NCBI GenBank assembly: GCA_029867005.1
Contig: CP123443.1
Coordinates: 124,001-188,000, forward strand
Length of the DNA stretch: 64,000 nt
Direction: 5' to 3'
Source: Candidatus Haliotispira prima
GTDB taxonomy: Bacteria > Spirochaetota > Spirochaetia > SP-2023
Shown: positions 63,317-64,000 of the stretch, in pieces
Layout of the letters: every line of letters starts with the position of its first letter
How positions within the stretch are numbered: the stretch's first letter is position 1
Position numbers and translations under genes: made by a program
Notes under the pieces: model-generated
What the model saw: only the letters and a program-made list of their open reading frames with translations
The model's database searches: none
What the model was told of the DNA's origin: nothing

Positions 63317-64000
63317 ATGGCAACTTGGACAAAAGAATTGGTATTGGAAGCCCTGAAGGAAGTCAATGATCCGGACTTAGGCAAGGACTTGGTGACTTTG
63401 GGGATGATTGACAAAGTGGAGGTCTCGGAAGCGGGGGTGGAGTTTACCATTGTCCTGACGACTCCGGCCTGTCCGCTTAAGGGAGTGATGGAGCGCGATG
63501 CGCGACAGGCGTTGCAACGGCATTTTCCGGACTTGGGTGACGGACAGATTCGAGTCTGTTTTGATGCGCAAACACGTTCCGATAACCGAATTTCGGAGCA
63601 ACTTTCGTTGCCAATCAAGAACATTTTGGCTGTTTCGAGTGGCAAGGGCGGAGTGGGTAAAAGTAGCGTTACGGTCAATTTGGCCTTGGCGCTGGCCCAA
63701 AGCGGGGCCAAAGTCGGCATCCTGGATGCGGATATCTATGGGCCGAATGTCAACATTATGCTGGGTAATAGCTCCATGCCGACTGTAGCAGTTGAGCGCA
63801 AGGACGAACAGGGTGACGAAAACCCAATTTTGGCTCCTGCTTTTCTGCATGGCATTCATGCCATGAGCATCGGCTATCTGGTGGAATCGGGACAGGCACT
63901 GGCTTGGCGCGGCCCTATGCTGCATGGCATCCTGCGTCAATTGCTGCTCGATACAGAGTGGCCGGATCTCGACTACTTGCTGATTGATATGCCTCCGGGA
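63317..64000 (+). CDS. Mrp/ApbC-type P-loop ATPase (partial)
   Basis: The first 228 residues of an iron-sulfur cluster carrier of the Mrp/NBP35 type. An N-terminal MIP18-like domain (EALKEVNDPDLGKDLVTLGM, TTPACPLKGVMERDA) is followed by the P-loop SSGKGGVGKSS and DADIYGPN. GGATGA precedes the ATG at 63317. It is cut by the window end at LIDMPPG. It lies 13 bases after the carboxylase gene and is probably co-transcribed, consistent with assembling cofactors for metal enzymes. Confidence 0.9.
   Translation, partial: MATWTKELVLEALKEVNDPDLGKDLVTLGMIDKVEVSEAGVEFTIVLTTPACPLKGVMERDARQALQRHFPDLGDGQIRVCFDAQTRSDNRISEQLSLPIKNILAVSSGKGGVGKSSVTVNLALALAQSGAKVGILDADIYGPNVNIMLGNSSMPTVAVERKDEQGDENPILAPAFLHGIHAMSIGYLVESGQALAWRGPMLHGILRQLLLDTEWPDLDYLLIDMPPG

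Noticed and set aside
1..64000. tRNA, rRNA, riboswitch or T-box elements
   Set aside because: None could be recognised by eye; a covariance-model search would be needed to exclude them.

Overview
The window looks like a chromosomal segment of a spirochaete with moderate GC content. The evidence is a FlaB-type flagellin with a sigma-28-like promoter, a FliK-FlgD pair, a Gld-type ABC operon with an auxiliary and a DUF4340 protein, a PPi-type phosphofructokinase (GGDDT motif), and many Cys-lipidated surface proteins. I cannot name the species from sequence alone. No rRNA, tRNA or CRISPR was recognised.

Layout. 1-2363: leuC (cut by the window edge, minus strand) and pheS (plus). 2400-14965: a tandem array of eight paralogous lipoprotein genes (called Lp1-Lp8 here) plus one BspA/DUF285-type lipoprotein, interrupted at 7.6-9.0 kb by an AT-rich insert with three small genes. 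14966-17977: fliK-flgD (minus), ending at the array without the expected flgE. 18446-23715: a Gld-like ABC exporter operon. 24253-28767: a sugar ABC transporter with a GH4 alpha-galactosidase-like enzyme. 28848-35401 (minus): MBL/cNMP fusion protein, mnmE, lolA-like, rodZ-like. 35640-39713 (minus): rsgA-murI and gor. 40084-46723: PPi-Pfk, a ROK-family protein divergent from an AraC regulator, a PHP-type hydrolase and a thioredoxin. 47133-53476: a hypothetical protein, a large TPR protein, flaB, a YraN-like gene and a small gene. 53717-58934: a holin-like/endolysin pair, three acyltransferase copies (two broken) and a kelch/lipoprotein remnant. 59533-64000: a pyruvate-carboxylase-like protein with a C-terminal zinc ribbon, then an Mrp-type ATPase cut by the window end.

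The most interesting system is the lipoprotein array. Every Lp gene has the same cassette: a sigma-70-like promoter with an exact 17-bp spacer, a strong GGAGGAG-type ribosome site, an ATG, about 15 codons, then about five tandem copies of the 7-mer AATATCC, then a hydrophobic signal segment and lipobox. Seven is not a multiple of three, so each gain or loss of a unit shifts the frame. In all eight genes the ATG frame stops just after the repeat, while the lipobox and mature protein lie in another frame. One unit lost (Lp3-Lp8) or gained (Lp1-Lp2) restores a 323-340 aa lipoprotein. The BspA-like sister gene has the same promoter and leader but no repeat, and its ATG is in frame with its lipobox. 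This supports the leader as the true N terminus and points to phase-variable or silent lipoprotein cassettes, here all predicted OFF. The mature proteins share an N-terminal half and fall into three C-terminal classes, as expected of a variable surface antigen family.

A second candidate switch is an acyltransferase gene put out of frame by an exact 26-bp tandem duplication. It is followed by a copy with a nonsense codon and then by an intact copy.
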